Shown here: positions 29,895 through 38,258 of the stretch, piece after piece | How positions within the stretch are numbered: position 1 is the stretch's first letter | Layout: the number at the start of each line of letters is the position of its first letter | The notes under the pieces: generated by a model | What the model was told of the DNA's origin: nothing | Seen by the model: only the letters and a program-made list of their open reading frames with translations | Databases searched by the model: none | Virus record (IMG/VR): IMGVR_UViG_3300045955_000245 | Span: 1 to 51,493 of that record | Origin: a virus | DNA length: 51,493 bases | Direction: 5' to 3' (one strand) | Translations under genes and position numbers: made by a program

Positions 29895-30274
29895 TACGGC
29901 GCCGCCTTCCGTGGGCGAGTGCGGGCCGGGCGCGGCTTCGGCCGTGGACGCGGGACCGGCGCCTTGACTGCCTTGTTTTCGGGCGGGCCGCTCAGCATCT
30001 TCGACTCTGACGCGGGCTCGACGTTCGGTTCTGGTTCTGGTTCCGGTTCGACAACCGACACCGCCGGCGGCGGGGCAGGTTCCGCCGCCGGCGGCTCGGC
30101 TTCGGCTGCGCTCCCGGCGAGGTGGCGCAACCCGTACCGCTCCACATCCGCCGCCGCCACCTCGCCGCCCTTGCCCGCGAGCAGGAAGGCGGCGCGCGGG
30201 TCGCCTTCCTCGACGAGGGTGGACCAGTCGCGCGTCACGTACAGCCGCCGCGGCGCCCGGTAAACCTCCGGCAT
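29894..30274 (-). CDS. Small capsid-region protein with Pro-rich tail
   Basis: 126 aa. The first ~55 residues are globular (YRAPRRLYVTRDWSTLVEEG, AAFLLAGKGGEVAAADVERY); the remainder is a low-complexity Pro/Glu/Ala then Arg/Pro/Lys-rich extension. This composition is common in small head proteins that precede a connector. No known family. Confidence 0.6.
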   Translation of the reverse strand: MPEVYRAPRRLYVTRDWSTLVEEGDPRAAFLLAGKGGEVAAADVERYGLRHLAGSAAEAEPPAAEPAPPPAVSVVEPEPEPEPNVEPASESKMLSGPPENKAVKAPVPRPRPKPRPARTRPRKAAP

Positions 30275-30319
30275 CGGTATCCTGCCCTGCCCTTCCTCGA
30301 GCGTTCTCGGTCTGCTCCG

Positions 30320-30859
30320 TTACGTTTGCGCCGTCCAGGTAGGTGATCCAGCGGTCGTGCTGGTGTTGGCGTAGAGCGTGCCGTTGTCCGTGCGCACCAG
30401 CAGCGAGCCAGTGGCGGCGCCCCGATACGTCGCGTCGACGCCGGCTACGCTCTCCGTCACGCTCAAGGTAGGACTGGTGCCGGTCATGTCGTTGCGGTGG
30501 GCCACGATGGCATTGTGCGCCTTCTTGGCCAGCGAGCCGGCGAACGTGACGGAGACGTTGCCGACCCCCGCGGTCAGGGTGCCGCCGGCCGCCGTCGTCA
30601 CGCCGCCGGTGCCGATACTGGGCAGCGCCTCGAGCGCCGCGTCGATGCTGGCCACCAGGCTGGTGTTGGTCGAGCTCCAGGCAATGGCACTGGTGACGAA
30701 GCCCTCAAACGAGAGCCGGAAGGTGGACGCGGCCTCCTGCGACGGCGTGCCGCCAATGACGATGCTCTGCCGCTCGTCGGTGCCCGCGACGGGCGCTCCC
30801 GAGACGGCAATGGGGCCGATTGACCCCTCGATGACCTGGCCGCCAACTATCACGCTCAT
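30320..30859 (-). CDS. Virion beta-structural protein
   Basis: 179 aa from ATG 30859. Thr/Ser/Gly/Val-rich (SVIVGGQVIEGSIGPIAVSG, ERQSIVIGGTPSQEAASTFR, VTFAGSLAKKAHNAIVAHRN, LLVRTDNGTLYANTSTTAGS). This pattern, ending in a 'textual' beta domain (NGTLYANTSTTAGSPTW), is seen in phage decoration and fibre-like head proteins. Located next to capsid genes. Confidence 0.6.
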   Translation of the reverse strand: MSVIVGGQVIEGSIGPIAVSGAPVAGTDERQSIVIGGTPSQEAASTFRLSFEGFVTSAIAWSSTNTSLVASIDAALEALPSIGTGGVTTAAGGTLTAGVGNVSVTFAGSLAKKAHNAIVAHRNDMTGTSPTLSVTESVAGVDATYRGAATGSLLVRTDNGTLYANTSTTAGSPTWTAQT

Positions 30860-30861
30860 CG

Positions 30862-31200
30862 TTAGACGTACTCCTTTCGCACCGCCACCCGGACGCTGCC
30901 CGACGTGAGCGGCTGAACCGTGAAGTGCAGCGCCGAGATCGACGACACGCCCATCGGCAGGTAGAACTGCCCCGGCGCCGTGGTCGAGAGCGCCAGCGTG
31001 CCGTCCGTCACCCGCTGCAAGCCCAGCGGCCAGCGCCGCGACCACTCCGGGTCGAGCGACGCCTGCCACGTCAGCGTGCCCACGAAGTTGCCGGTCACGT
31101 TCACGGTGAGGCGCGACCAGCCGGCCATATCGGTCGAGCCGATCGCGCCCGCCTGGCTCGTCTCCAGCACCACCTGGTACTCACTGTTGCTGATCGGCAC
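30862..31200 (-). CDS. Small capsid-associated protein
   Basis: 112 aa. Beta-rich (YQVVLETSQAGAIGSTDMAG, WSRLTVNVTGNFVGTLTWQA, APGQFYLPMGVSSISALHFT, SGSVRVAVRKEYV), compatible with a decoration protein on the capsid. Directly downstream of the major capsid gene. No enzymatic motif or membrane segment. Confidence 0.6.
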   Translation of the reverse strand: MPISNSEYQVVLETSQAGAIGSTDMAGWSRLTVNVTGNFVGTLTWQASLDPEWSRRWPLGLQRVTDGTLALSTTAPGQFYLPMGVSSISALHFTVQPLTSGSVRVAVRKEYV

Positions 31201-31223
31201 GGCTTATATCCCGGCTCTGCCCA

Positions 31224-32513
31224 TCAGATGCCCGTGCAGGTGCAAAAGGCCGATGGCCTATACACGGCAAGCGCTAATCTTGACTCAGCCAAGATGGCCA
31301 CCTTGTTGTCGATGAAATAGGTAGAGTGCTCGGTACTCAGGGTGACGGTGATGCCCTCGCGCCGCAGCACCTCGGCGTAGGGCCGGAACGCACCCACCAG
31401 GCCGGTGCCGGACGTGATATTCGTCGTCTGCCGCACCGGCAAGCCCCAAATCCGATCGGGGCCCTCGTCCGACGGGTTGCCCCAGATGTAGATGCCGTCC
31501 GTCGTCCGCAGCAATTTGATGTCCGTCCAGTCGCCGGGGTGCACCACGAACGCCGTGGGCTCGGCAAACCCACTGCCGGCGCTGCCTCGGACGAGCTGCA
31601 TGGCCTTGTACACCGTGTCAGGCGTCGGATCGGCGCCCTTGGCCTGCGTCTGGATGCCGGTGCGGTTGATAATGCCGTCCAGGTTGGGCGCGACGCCGTC
31701 GCCCACCAGCACCTGCAACTCTTCCCGGCGGCGGACGTTCGATGCCATCCGCCCCCGGAGTTGCGACTCGAGGAAGGGCACGTCGTCCAGCGCCTCTTTG
31801 GTGGCGGGTATCCAGGTCGGGATTTTGCGCACCGGTTCCGTCCGCAGCGTGAACCCTTCGGCGCTCTCCGGCTTGCTGACGCCCTCCGCTGTTTCTGCGG
31901 CGGCGTTCGTGACCGTCGTCTCTTCGTAGTACTCGACGCTGTTGCTCATGGTCTCGCCCTGGAGCATCAGGTCGGTGGTGGTGCGCTCCTCGACGGCCAT
32001 TGCGACGAGTGCGCGGCGGTCGGCCTGCGGCGAGATGTCACTGAGCGTGACCAGCGTCTTGAAGTCGAGATAGGGCAACTCGATTTCGACGGTGCCGCGG
32101 TTCGCCTGGCGAAACGCCTTGTACTCCTTGTGCTCGAGCAGGAAATGGCGCAGCGACTTGGCGGCGGGTTGCCCGTAGCCGTAGCCGTAGCCGTAGCCGC
32201 CGGAACCGTTCAGTCCAGCGGCGTGGCCATTCCCGTTCGGCAGCGGCACGTTGGGCACCGGCTCAGTCAAGGCCCGCACCTTGAGCGCGTTGTTCTGGTT
32301 AATCAGCCACAGGTTGTGCAGCCGGTCGAACTCGATGCCCAGCGCCTCGAGCTCGTCGTTGCGGCGTTTGATCTCGCCGGCCTTGTAGTGCGTGTCGCCG
32401 TCGAGCAGCGTCACCTTGGACAGGTCGAGGTCCGGGCCGGCCTCCTCGAAAATCTTGTGGAGCTGCTCCCGCTTGGCCGCCAACTCCTCGCGGACCTCGG
32501 CAAACGATGGCAT
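31224..32513 (-). CDS. Major capsid protein (HK97 fold)
   Basis: 429 aa from ATG 32513. A helical N-terminal delta/scaffold-like region (FAEVREELAAKREQLHKIFE, RNDELEALGIEFDRLHNLWL) is followed by a Gly-Tyr repeat segment, GYGYGYGYG, then the HK97 core (LPYLDFKTLVTLSDISPQAD, KIPTWIPATKEALDDVPFLE, ELQVLVGDGVAPNLDGIINR, TAFVVHPGDWTDIKLLRTTD, WGLPVRQTTNITSGTGLVGA). The order protease then capsid, with a 19-bp gap, is typical. The Gly-Tyr stretch is low complexity and of unknown purpose. Confidence 0.92.
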   Translation of the reverse strand: MPSFAEVREELAAKREQLHKIFEEAGPDLDLSKVTLLDGDTHYKAGEIKRRNDELEALGIEFDRLHNLWLINQNNALKVRALTEPVPNVPLPNGNGHAAGLNGSGGYGYGYGYGQPAAKSLRHFLLEHKEYKAFRQANRGTVEIELPYLDFKTLVTLSDISPQADRRALVAMAVEERTTTDLMLQGETMSNSVEYYEETTVTNAAAETAEGVSKPESAEGFTLRTEPVRKIPTWIPATKEALDDVPFLESQLRGRMASNVRRREELQVLVGDGVAPNLDGIINRTGIQTQAKGADPTPDTVYKAMQLVRGSAGSGFAEPTAFVVHPGDWTDIKLLRTTDGIYIWGNPSDEGPDRIWGLPVRQTTNITSGTGLVGAFRPYAEVLRREGITVTLSTEHSTYFIDNKVAILAESRLALAVYRPSAFCTCTGI

Positions 32514-32532
32514 CGCTGTGGTACTCCTCTCC

Positions 32533-33711
32533 CTATCCGGGTACTGGGGGCTGCGGGGACGGCGGGGCAAGGTCCGCGAAGCGCCGCGCAAACTGGGCGT
32601 AGCGCCGGTGCAGTTCGTGGGGATGCAGCGCCGCCGGATCGTCGGCTCGCTTGAGCGCGCCGTCCAACTCGGCCCGCACCGCCTGGAGACGGCGCAGCAG
32701 GCCGCCGGCGTAGTCCTTCACCGCTAAGGCTTCGTCGTCCGAGGCGTTGGCCAGCCGCGCGGCGTACTCGTCCAGATCGGCCAGCACATGCTCGCCGGCG
32801 TCCAGGATGGACAAGCCCGCCGCCTTGAGTGGCGGCGGCTCCCTACTGCCGTCACGAAGATGGCGGGCCAGGTGCGCCCACACGCCTTGCCGATCCGAAT
32901 CAGGAATGGTCGTACCCGAGCGGCCGCCATTCAGGACGGCAATCCCGGACGAGCAGGCGGTCAGGTTGGCGGCGCCGACGCTCCCGCTACCGGAGACCTC
33001 GTGGTGCCCGAATTTATAAGTCGCTTTGGCCGCCGGGTCGCCGTCGCCGTCCATCCAGGCGTGCGCCCTTCTTAGGGCCGCCGCGTCGTTGGGTAGCCGG
33101 CGCTCGTTGGCCGGGCCGTCCCAACTCCCCGTAGAGGTGCCAGTGGAGTGGGCGCCGATCGCCCGCTTGGTGCCGGCTGCTGGCTCGACTTCCGGCGGCG
33201 GTTCGGCGTCAGGAGTGGGCGCCGCCTTGATGCGGGCGGTGCCGGTGCCGATGCCGGCGCCCAACAGCACCGGCGAGACCTCGAACACGTCCAGCCCCTC
33301 GAGGAAGCGCACCTTGGCGCCGTCGTGCTGGCCGACCGACCACTTGGTGATGATGAAGCCGTAGCTCCACTCCTGGAGATCACCGAGCTGCTTGACCGTG
33401 CGGTACGTATCGGCGCCGGCCGCCGTGTCCAGAAAGAAACTGCCGTCCACCCAGGCCCGATGGGAGTCGGCGTGGATAGTGCCCTTGCCGACCGGCAGCA
33501 CGCCCCAGTTGTGGCCCCACGCCGCGATGCGCACCGCCTGGTTTTGGGTGAAGGCGCCGGCGACGGTGACGTCGCCGTCCCAATCCTTTGTGCCGAACGT
33601 GGCGAACGTGGCGCGGAAGTCACCCTCGGCGGCGCCGGCGGTGCCCGCCTTGAGCTCGAGCGGACTGCGGTAGGTCTTGCGCTGGCCTTGGTCCAACAAA
33701 ACGGCCTCCAC
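32533..33711 (-). CDS. HK97-type prohead protease with long C-terminal extension
   Basis: 392 aa. Residues ~25-145 are the S78 protease: FRATFATFGTKDWDGDVTV, WGHNWGVLPVGKGTI (catalytic His) and LQEWSYGFIITKWS (catalytic Ser). The rest carries a second domain with RLPNDAAALRRAHAWMDGDG, ATYKFGHHEVSGSGSVG and VLNGGRSGTTIPDSDRQGVW that recurs in phage head proteins and may assist packaging or scaffolding. GTG 33711 is assumed; TTG codons five or six residues in lie after the GGAGG and are alternatives. Start and ribosome site lie inside a hairpin (33703-33731). Confidence 0.88.
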   Translation of the reverse strand: MEAVLLDQGQRKTYRSPLELKAGTAGAAEGDFRATFATFGTKDWDGDVTVAGAFTQNQAVRIAAWGHNWGVLPVGKGTIHADSHRAWVDGSFFLDTAAGADTYRTVKQLGDLQEWSYGFIITKWSVGQHDGAKVRFLEGLDVFEVSPVLLGAGIGTGTARIKAAPTPDAEPPPEVEPAAGTKRAIGAHSTGTSTGSWDGPANERRLPNDAAALRRAHAWMDGDGDPAAKATYKFGHHEVSGSGSVGAANLTACSSGIAVLNGGRSGTTIPDSDRQGVWAHLARHLRDGSREPPPLKAAGLSILDAGEHVLADLDEYAARLANASDDEALAVKDYAGGLLRRLQAVRAELDGALKRADDPAALHPHELHRRYAQFARRFADLAPPSPQPPVPG

Positions 33712-33731
33712 CCGGCTTAGCCGGGGAGGCC
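33703..33731 (-). promoter_or_regulatory. Hairpin sequestering the protease start
   Basis: A near-perfect inverted repeat: outer arms GGCCTC/GAGGCC and inner arms CCCGGC/GCCGGG with a three-base loop (TTA) at 33717-33719; a two-base bulge separates the arms on one side. The Shine-Dalgarno-like GGAGG and the GTG start of the protease gene are inside the 3' arm of the RNA, so this RNA structure should reduce initiation unless opened. It lies about 110 bases downstream of a Com-like zinc-finger gene. Confidence 0.8.
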
Positions 33732-33840
33732 CATCAGCACACCGCCACGAAGGGCGCGCGGGACCGCGCGGGGAGTATGCGCTTTACGTCAGGTGTGGCG
33801 TTTGGCGTTCAGTCTAGCATACGTCCTGGTGACGCCGGCA

Positions 33841-34044
33841 TCAGGCCGGTGAGTTGGTCGTTTTGCGGCACCATTTGCACTGGATCGACCAGGGCCGCGC
33901 CGCCTTCCACGCCAGCGGATGGTCGCAGAACTGGCAGCGCGGCGCGTGGTCGATCACCTGGATACCGGCGGCGCTGGGCGGCAGCGCACACCGCTCCTCG
34001 CGCGTCTCCAACCGCTTGCGTTCGATGCGCGCCACGCCTGTCAC
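33841..34044 (-). CDS. Mu Com-like zinc-finger protein
   Basis: 67 aa from GTG 34044, GTGA overlap with the sigma factor. PRCQFCDHPLAWKAARPWSI and QCKWCRKTTNS reproduce the Com family layout: CxxC, an aromatic/hydrophobic segment, then CxxC followed by K(T)TN. In phage Mu, Com binds its mRNA and opens translation of mom. Here the next gene is the protease whose start is in a hairpin; no mom-like gene is present. The upstream 40 residues are basic and may contact RNA. The target is inference. Confidence 0.7.
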   Translation of the reverse strand: MTGVARIERKRLETREERCALPPSAAGIQVIDHAPRCQFCDHPLAWKAARPWSIQCKWCRKTTNSPA

Positions 34045-34604
34045 GCCGCGGCCTGCCGTGCGTGGCGCCGCGCCCGCTGCACCGCCCGGTACCGCAGCGA
34101 CTTGACGGCCGTCCAGTGCACGCCGCTCCCGGCGGCGAGTTGCCCTTGCGATTGCTCCAGGGCAAGCATGTGCCACGCCGCCCACCGTTGCTCCCGCGTC
34201 AGGCCGGCGAGCACGCGCGTAGCCGCGGCGTGGGCGTCGTCCACGTCGATGCGGCGGAAGTAGGCGGCCTCGGGTTCGTCGTGCTCGGCCGCCCGGTGCA
34301 GGTCGTCGTGCGCCGGCGGGTCGTAGGCGGTCCACGTCAGCAGGCGGTTGTGGCGCCACACGTCCAGCGCCCGGCGCTCCGTGACGTGGAACAGCCAGCC
34401 GCGGAGCGCGCCGTCCACGCTCCCACCCGGGACGGTAAACCGCGGCAGCGCCGCCCACGCCCGCAGGAGCGCGTCCTGCACCACGTCCTCGGCCTCGCGT
34501 TCGCCCACGATGCGGGTGGCCGCTCGCAGCAGCGCCGCCCGGTTGTCGGTGGCGGCGGCGCAGAACCGCTCTGCCAACGAGCCGCCAGACAGGTCGAGCG
34601 TCAC
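34041..34604 (-). CDS. ECF-type sigma factor 2
   Basis: 187 aa. Region 2: NRAALLRAATRIVGEREAED, VVQDALLRAWAALPRF and RGWLFHVTERRALDVWRHN; region 4: LAGLTREQRWAAWHMLALEQ, SQGQLAAGSGVHWTAVKSLR, YRAVQRARR. It lies between portal and Com-like/protease genes and overlaps both neighbours by 4 bp, a very unusual slot for a sigma factor. It may time late gene expression, in addition to ECF factor 1. Sequence similarity between the two phage factors is low outside the motifs. Confidence 0.87.
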   Translation of the reverse strand: MTLDLSGGSLAERFCAAATDNRAALLRAATRIVGEREAEDVVQDALLRAWAALPRFTVPGGSVDGALRGWLFHVTERRALDVWRHNRLLTWTAYDPPAHDDLHRAAEHDEPEAAYFRRIDVDDAHAAATRVLAGLTREQRWAAWHMLALEQSQGQLAAGSGVHWTAVKSLRYRAVQRARRHARQAAA

Positions 34605-36097
34605 CGCGCCAACTCCACCGTCTTGACGTGCCCGTTGCGCCTGGCACGCGCTCGCCGCTGCATCGCTTCGTCGTCGTCCTCTTCGTCGTCACCGGGCGGC
34701 GGCAGCGCGGGTAACGGCTCCGGTTCCTCCATGGGCAGCGCCAGCAGGTCGGCGGGCGCCGTCGCGGTGATAGTCGCCGGGACGTAGACCACATCGCCGT
34801 CCGGTTCGGGCATCGGGTCCAGCCCGATGGCGGCGCGCGCCTCGTTCAGCGTCACCATGCCGGCCAGCAGGTCGGCCCGCATCCGCTCGTGCAGCGCGTT
34901 CTGGTCCTCCTGCAACACCCGTACCTGGGTCAGGTCAAACGCCACCTTTAATCGGGACGGGTCGCCGAAGTCCGGCACCAGCTGGCTGTTCACGTCCGCC
35001 GCCAGCGAGCGTTGCATCGGCACGAGCAGCGATTCGTACAAATCTTCCCGCGCCTCGGCCATGTTGCTGTACGTCGATCGGGCAAGGCCGGCGCCCAGCC
35101 CGACGACGATGGCCGGCGTGCCGAACACCGCCGAGATGCGCTCCTCGGTGATCTGCCGCAACTCGCGCAGCACCATCTGCTGCGGGTTGAAGGCCAAGAC
35201 GGACACCTGGGTCTTGGCCGCCATCACTAGCGGCTCGCCCACGCGGTCGCCGCCGAACCTACTGGAGAAGCTGGCTTTAATCAGGTCGGCGTTCTCCTGG
35301 GTGAACTCGGCGTCGTCGCCCGGCGACAGCACCACGCCGGGCACGCCCAAATTCCTGAGAAGGGAAGCCGTCCAGTTGGCGGCGCTGTTGTCGGTGGCAA
35401 TCTCTCGGAACAAGCTCGCAAGGGGCGACAACCCCTTGCGCACGTTGTCCGGGTCCAAGCCATCCCGGAAGTGCACTACGTCTTGCGGCGGGATGCGGTA
35501 GTCGTTGCCGCCGACGCGGTACTCGTAGTGCGAGATGAACGTCGTACCGTCGCCGCCCCGCGACTGCTCGGGCCACTTCGGCTCGAGCATCGTCGATGGC
35601 ACCCACCACAGCTCGACGACGGTGCCGGCGGCGGCCCGCACCTTGAGCCAGTAGGCGTTGCCGGTCAAGACGTAGTCGGCCAGCGTGCCGGCCCACAAGA
35701 GCAGCCCGGAGTAGTACGGGTTCGGCCGTTCCAACACGGTTTGTAGCCGGTTCTCCGGCCGCGCTACCCACTCAGGATTACCGGGCGGCGCGCCGCCCCT
35801 GCCGTCCCGCCGGAAGTAGACGGTGCACGGCGCTTCCGGGAACGTGCGCACGATCTTGCGCATGCAGGCCATCACTACGGCGTTGCCGCGGCCGTCGCCC
35901 ACCTCGGCGGCATACTCGCGGCGGGTTGCACCCAACTGGCTGGCCCACCACCACGAGCGCGGCTGGCCGGTGGCGAAGCGCATCTGGAAGGCTTTCCAGC
36001 TGGCCCGCGCGGCGGCGAGCGTGCGCCGCACCAGCACGAACGGGACTCTTGGCGCCTCAGTGGGCGGCGCCGGATTAGCGGCCAGGTAGGTGCTCAC
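34601..36097 (-). CDS. Portal protein
   Basis: 498 aa from GTG 36097 (GTGA overlap with the terminase stop); an ATG at 36112 adds five residues. Portal (HK97 gp3/SPP1-like) features: VVMACMRKIVRTFPEAPCTV, NPYYSGLLLWAGTLADYVLT, GNAYWLKVR, YRIPPQDVVHFRDGLDPDNV, RKGLSPLASLFREIATDNSA and ERISAVFGTPAIVVGLGAGL. It forms the dodecameric channel for DNA packaging. The Asp/Glu-rich end (PPGDDEEDDDEAMQRRA) is a flexible tail. Confidence 0.93.
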   Translation of the reverse strand: MSTYLAANPAPPTEAPRVPFVLVRRTLAAARASWKAFQMRFATGQPRSWWWASQLGATRREYAAEVGDGRGNAVVMACMRKIVRTFPEAPCTVYFRRDGRGGAPPGNPEWVARPENRLQTVLERPNPYYSGLLLWAGTLADYVLTGNAYWLKVRAAAGTVVELWWVPSTMLEPKWPEQSRGGDGTTFISHYEYRVGGNDYRIPPQDVVHFRDGLDPDNVRKGLSPLASLFREIATDNSAANWTASLLRNLGVPGVVLSPGDDAEFTQENADLIKASFSSRFGGDRVGEPLVMAAKTQVSVLAFNPQQMVLRELRQITEERISAVFGTPAIVVGLGAGLARSTYSNMAEAREDLYESLLVPMQRSLAADVNSQLVPDFGDPSRLKVAFDLTQVRVLQEDQNALHERMRADLLAGMVTLNEARAAIGLDPMPEPDGDVVYVPATITATAPADLLALPMEEPEPLPALPPPGDDEEDDDEAMQRRARARRNGHVKTVELAR

Positions 36098-37311
36098 GCC
36101 AACACCCGCCATTGCTTGGTGCGCATCCCTAAGAGTTGGCACGCGCCGGAGAGCGCGTCCACCTGGTCGTCGTGGGCACCCTGCGGAAACGCCTCGACCT
36201 CGGCCAGGAAGTCGCCCGTCCACGCACCCCGAACGAGTGCCACTTTGCCCTGCTCGGCCTTGGCGATCCACGGCTGCGCCCGCGCCAACTTGTCCCTGTC
36301 CACGGTCACCGGCCGTACCGGGGTCTTGACCGCCGCCACGTCCCTGAGAATATCTTGGACCGCCGCCAACTGGAAGCCGGCTTGCTCGATGCCCACGGGC
36401 GTCTCCGGTTCGGCCGCCATCGTCTCCAGGATCACCCGGCGGGCGTCGGGCCACTCCCACCGGCCGCGGCGGATGTCGGCTACCCATACCATCCCGTCCG
36501 TAGAGAGGGCCGCGCGGCAGCCAACGGTGTAGTCGGCGCTTTCCTTGGTGGACGCCGCCAGGTCCCAGTAGCGGCACCACTTGAGCGGCTCGCCGAAGGG
36601 CGGCGCGTCCACCAGCCGGAACCACTCGCGGCGGATCACGCCGGCGCCCAACGTCACGAACTCGCCGGCGAGCTCCTGGCGCGCGAACTCGCTCGAGTAC
36701 TGCGTCTGTAATGCCTGGCTGAAGTCCTCGTCCACGAACGGGTTGGCGGCCGTGCTGGTCTGGTAGATGGCCGTCATAGCATCGGCGCGCTGCACGAACA
36801 CGTCGTAGACCCAGTTGAAGCCCCGCGGCGTCGTCGTCACCCAGCAGCGGCCGGTCACGCCGCCCTCGCGCAGGACGCCCAGCAGCACCGGCCACGTCTG
36901 TGCGTCGCAGTGCGCCGCCTCGTCGATCCAGGCCCACGACGCGGATGGTCCCCGCAGGCGGTCGGGGTGCTCGGCCGAGCGAAACAGGACCTCGTGCCCG
37001 CCGCGCACGCTCAGGCGCATCTCCGACTGGTTGACGTGGTCGAGCAGTGGTGCCCACACGTCCAGGGCGACTCGCCAGGTGGCGTCCCGCAGGATCGGGT
37101 AGGTAGGCGCCACCACAATGCCCAGCGACGGCCGCCCGAACTCCTGCACCAGCGCCTTGGCGGCGCCGGCCATCGTCTTGCCCGAACCGCGCCCGCCGAT
37201 GAACGCGCAGAAGCGGTGCTGGTCTGACACGAAGCGGTACTGCGTCCCGGACAGCGCCAGGGCGGCGCTGTTGCCGGCGGCGGCGCTAGGACGCGCTCGG
37301 GACTCGATCAT
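36094..37311 (-). CDS. terL: Terminase large subunit
   Basis: 405 aa from ATG 37311. ATPase: Walker A GGRGSGKT at 39-46, APTYPILRDATWRVALDVWA, Walker B WAWIDEAAH with RCWVTTTPRGFNWVYD coupling motif. Nuclease: YWDLAASTKESADYTVGC (first Asp) and AHDDQVDALSGACQLL (last Asp). It packages DNA into the prohead. Overlaps the small subunit by 26 bp. The frame remains open upstream to 37371, but those residues are the shadow of the small subunit. Confidence 0.95.
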   Translation of the reverse strand: MIESRARPSAAAGNSAALALSGTQYRFVSDQHRFCAFIGGRGSGKTMAGAAKALVQEFGRPSLGIVVAPTYPILRDATWRVALDVWAPLLDHVNQSEMRLSVRGGHEVLFRSAEHPDRLRGPSASWAWIDEAAHCDAQTWPVLLGVLREGGVTGRCWVTTTPRGFNWVYDVFVQRADAMTAIYQTSTAANPFVDEDFSQALQTQYSSEFARQELAGEFVTLGAGVIRREWFRLVDAPPFGEPLKWCRYWDLAASTKESADYTVGCRAALSTDGMVWVADIRRGRWEWPDARRVILETMAAEPETPVGIEQAGFQLAAVQDILRDVAAVKTPVRPVTVDRDKLARAQPWIAKAEQGKVALVRGAWTGDFLAEVEAFPQGAHDDQVDALSGACQLLGMRTKQWRVLA

Positions 37312-37726
37312 CGACCACCCGCACCGTGAGCGCAAAGGGCAGCGGCGCGCCGCCCGGTCCGCTGTGCTCAAACGCGCCGCGCTCCTTGTACTTGTCGGGC
37401 GCCCGCCCTTTCAGCAGGAAGATGAGGAGGGTATCGCTGTACTTGGTCTCGACGATGCGCTCGAGCATCTCGCCGTTGTGGTACACGCCCCGCTCCGACT
37501 GCACGCCATCGGTGGCCCGCCGCCACGCCTCGGCCTCCAGGTATTCGGTTGCCTCGATTTCGGCCTGCTTGAATGACAGGGCGAAGGCGTCGTCGTGCTC
37601 CTGCCACTGGTACACGTCGGTGCGGTTGGGGATGCCGGCCTGGCGGCAGGCGGCGCTGACGTTCCCGCAGCGGGCGAACGCCTCCAGAAACGCCTTTTTC
37701 AGGTGTCGTACCTGTCGCCGGGTCAT
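37286..37726 (-). CDS. terS: Terminase small subunit
   Basis: 146 aa from ATG 37726 (ATGA overlap with the previous gene). A HTH at the start (FLEAFARCGNVSAACRQAGI, TDVYQWQEHDDAFALSFKQA) recognises the packaging site; EYLEAEAWRRATDGVQSERG follows, then a helical oligomerisation part (TLLIFLLKGRAPDKYKERG). Immediately upstream of the large subunit. Confidence 0.88.
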   Translation of the reverse strand: MTRRQVRHLKKAFLEAFARCGNVSAACRQAGIPNRTDVYQWQEHDDAFALSFKQAEIEATEYLEAEAWRRATDGVQSERGVYHNGEMLERIVETKYSDTLLIFLLKGRAPDKYKERGAFEHSGPGGAPLPFALTVRVVDDRVPSAS

Positions 37727-38061
37727 ACCGGGTTCCGTTCCACCACCAGGCCCCACGGCGTGCTCGCCGCCGTCGGAGTGGTCGTCGCCAGCGCGCAGTC
37801 CCACCTACCGTCCTCGCCACTCACGGGTACCACGTCCACGTACAACCTTCCGGCGCTCTCCTCCACCAACGTCCCCGGATAGGTGTACGTCACGCTCGTT
37901 CTGAACCCTGGACTGGCCGCGTCGGGCTTGGTCACCGTCAGCGTAGCCGCCGCCGGCGTCGTCGCCACGCCGGCGGCGTTCGTCAGCGCGGTGCGGTCGG
38001 TATTGGCGTGGTTGCCCAACCTGAGCGTCTGCCCAATCGAAAAGGGGCCAGCGAGGGCCAT
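37723..38061 (-). CDS. Beta-rich protein of the fibre-terminase junction
   Basis: 112 aa. Ig/beta-domain pattern (NHANTDRTALTNAAGVATTP, AATLTVTKPDAASPGFRTS, TYTYPGTLVEESAGRLYVD, WDCALATTTPTAASTPWG). Proteins like this, with a small Ig-like polar domain, occur near tail-fibre genes in siphoviruses. Its stop overlaps the start of the terminase small subunit. Confidence 0.6.
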   Translation of the reverse strand: MALAGPFSIGQTLRLGNHANTDRTALTNAAGVATTPAAATLTVTKPDAASPGFRTSVTYTYPGTLVEESAGRLYVDVVPVSGEDGRWDCALATTTPTAASTPWGLVVERNPV

Positions 38062-38065
38062 GGCG

Positions 38066-38245
38066 TTACGTCCCTACTCCGCCGCGCAGGCTGCCCACTT
38101 TCGAGGCGCCGCCCTGGAAGCCGCCCCCAACTACGAGGGATGCGCCGCCCCGGAGCGCGCCGCGCACATCGGTGGGAATGCCGCCCACCTTCGGAAAATA
38201 CCGCAGCGGGTAGTAGCGGCTGGCGAAGTACCTGGCGTTGAACAT
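38066..38245 (-). CDS. Small Arg/Tyr-Gly-rich phage protein
   Basis: 59 aa from ATG 38245. MFNARYFASRYYPLRYFPKV then a Gly-rich tail (GGASLVVGGGFQGGASKVG). Short proteins starting MFNARYF-ARYxPxYF are common in phage fibre regions and usually have no annotation. Coupled to neighbours by 5 to 13 bp gaps. Confidence 0.7.
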   Translation of the reverse strand: MFNARYFASRYYPLRYFPKVGGIPTDVRGALRGGASLVVGGGFQGGASKVGSLRGGVGT

Positions 38246-38258
38246 GGCTCCGTGCTCC

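Noticed and set aside
28959-30263. A 434-codon plus-strand open frame
   Set aside because: Antisense to the glycosyltransferase, with no recognisable domains.
34601-37057. An 818-codon minus-strand frame joining portal with upstream sequence
   Set aside because: The upstream 320 codons are the out-of-frame shadow of the terminase large subunit; the portal starts at 36097 or 36112.
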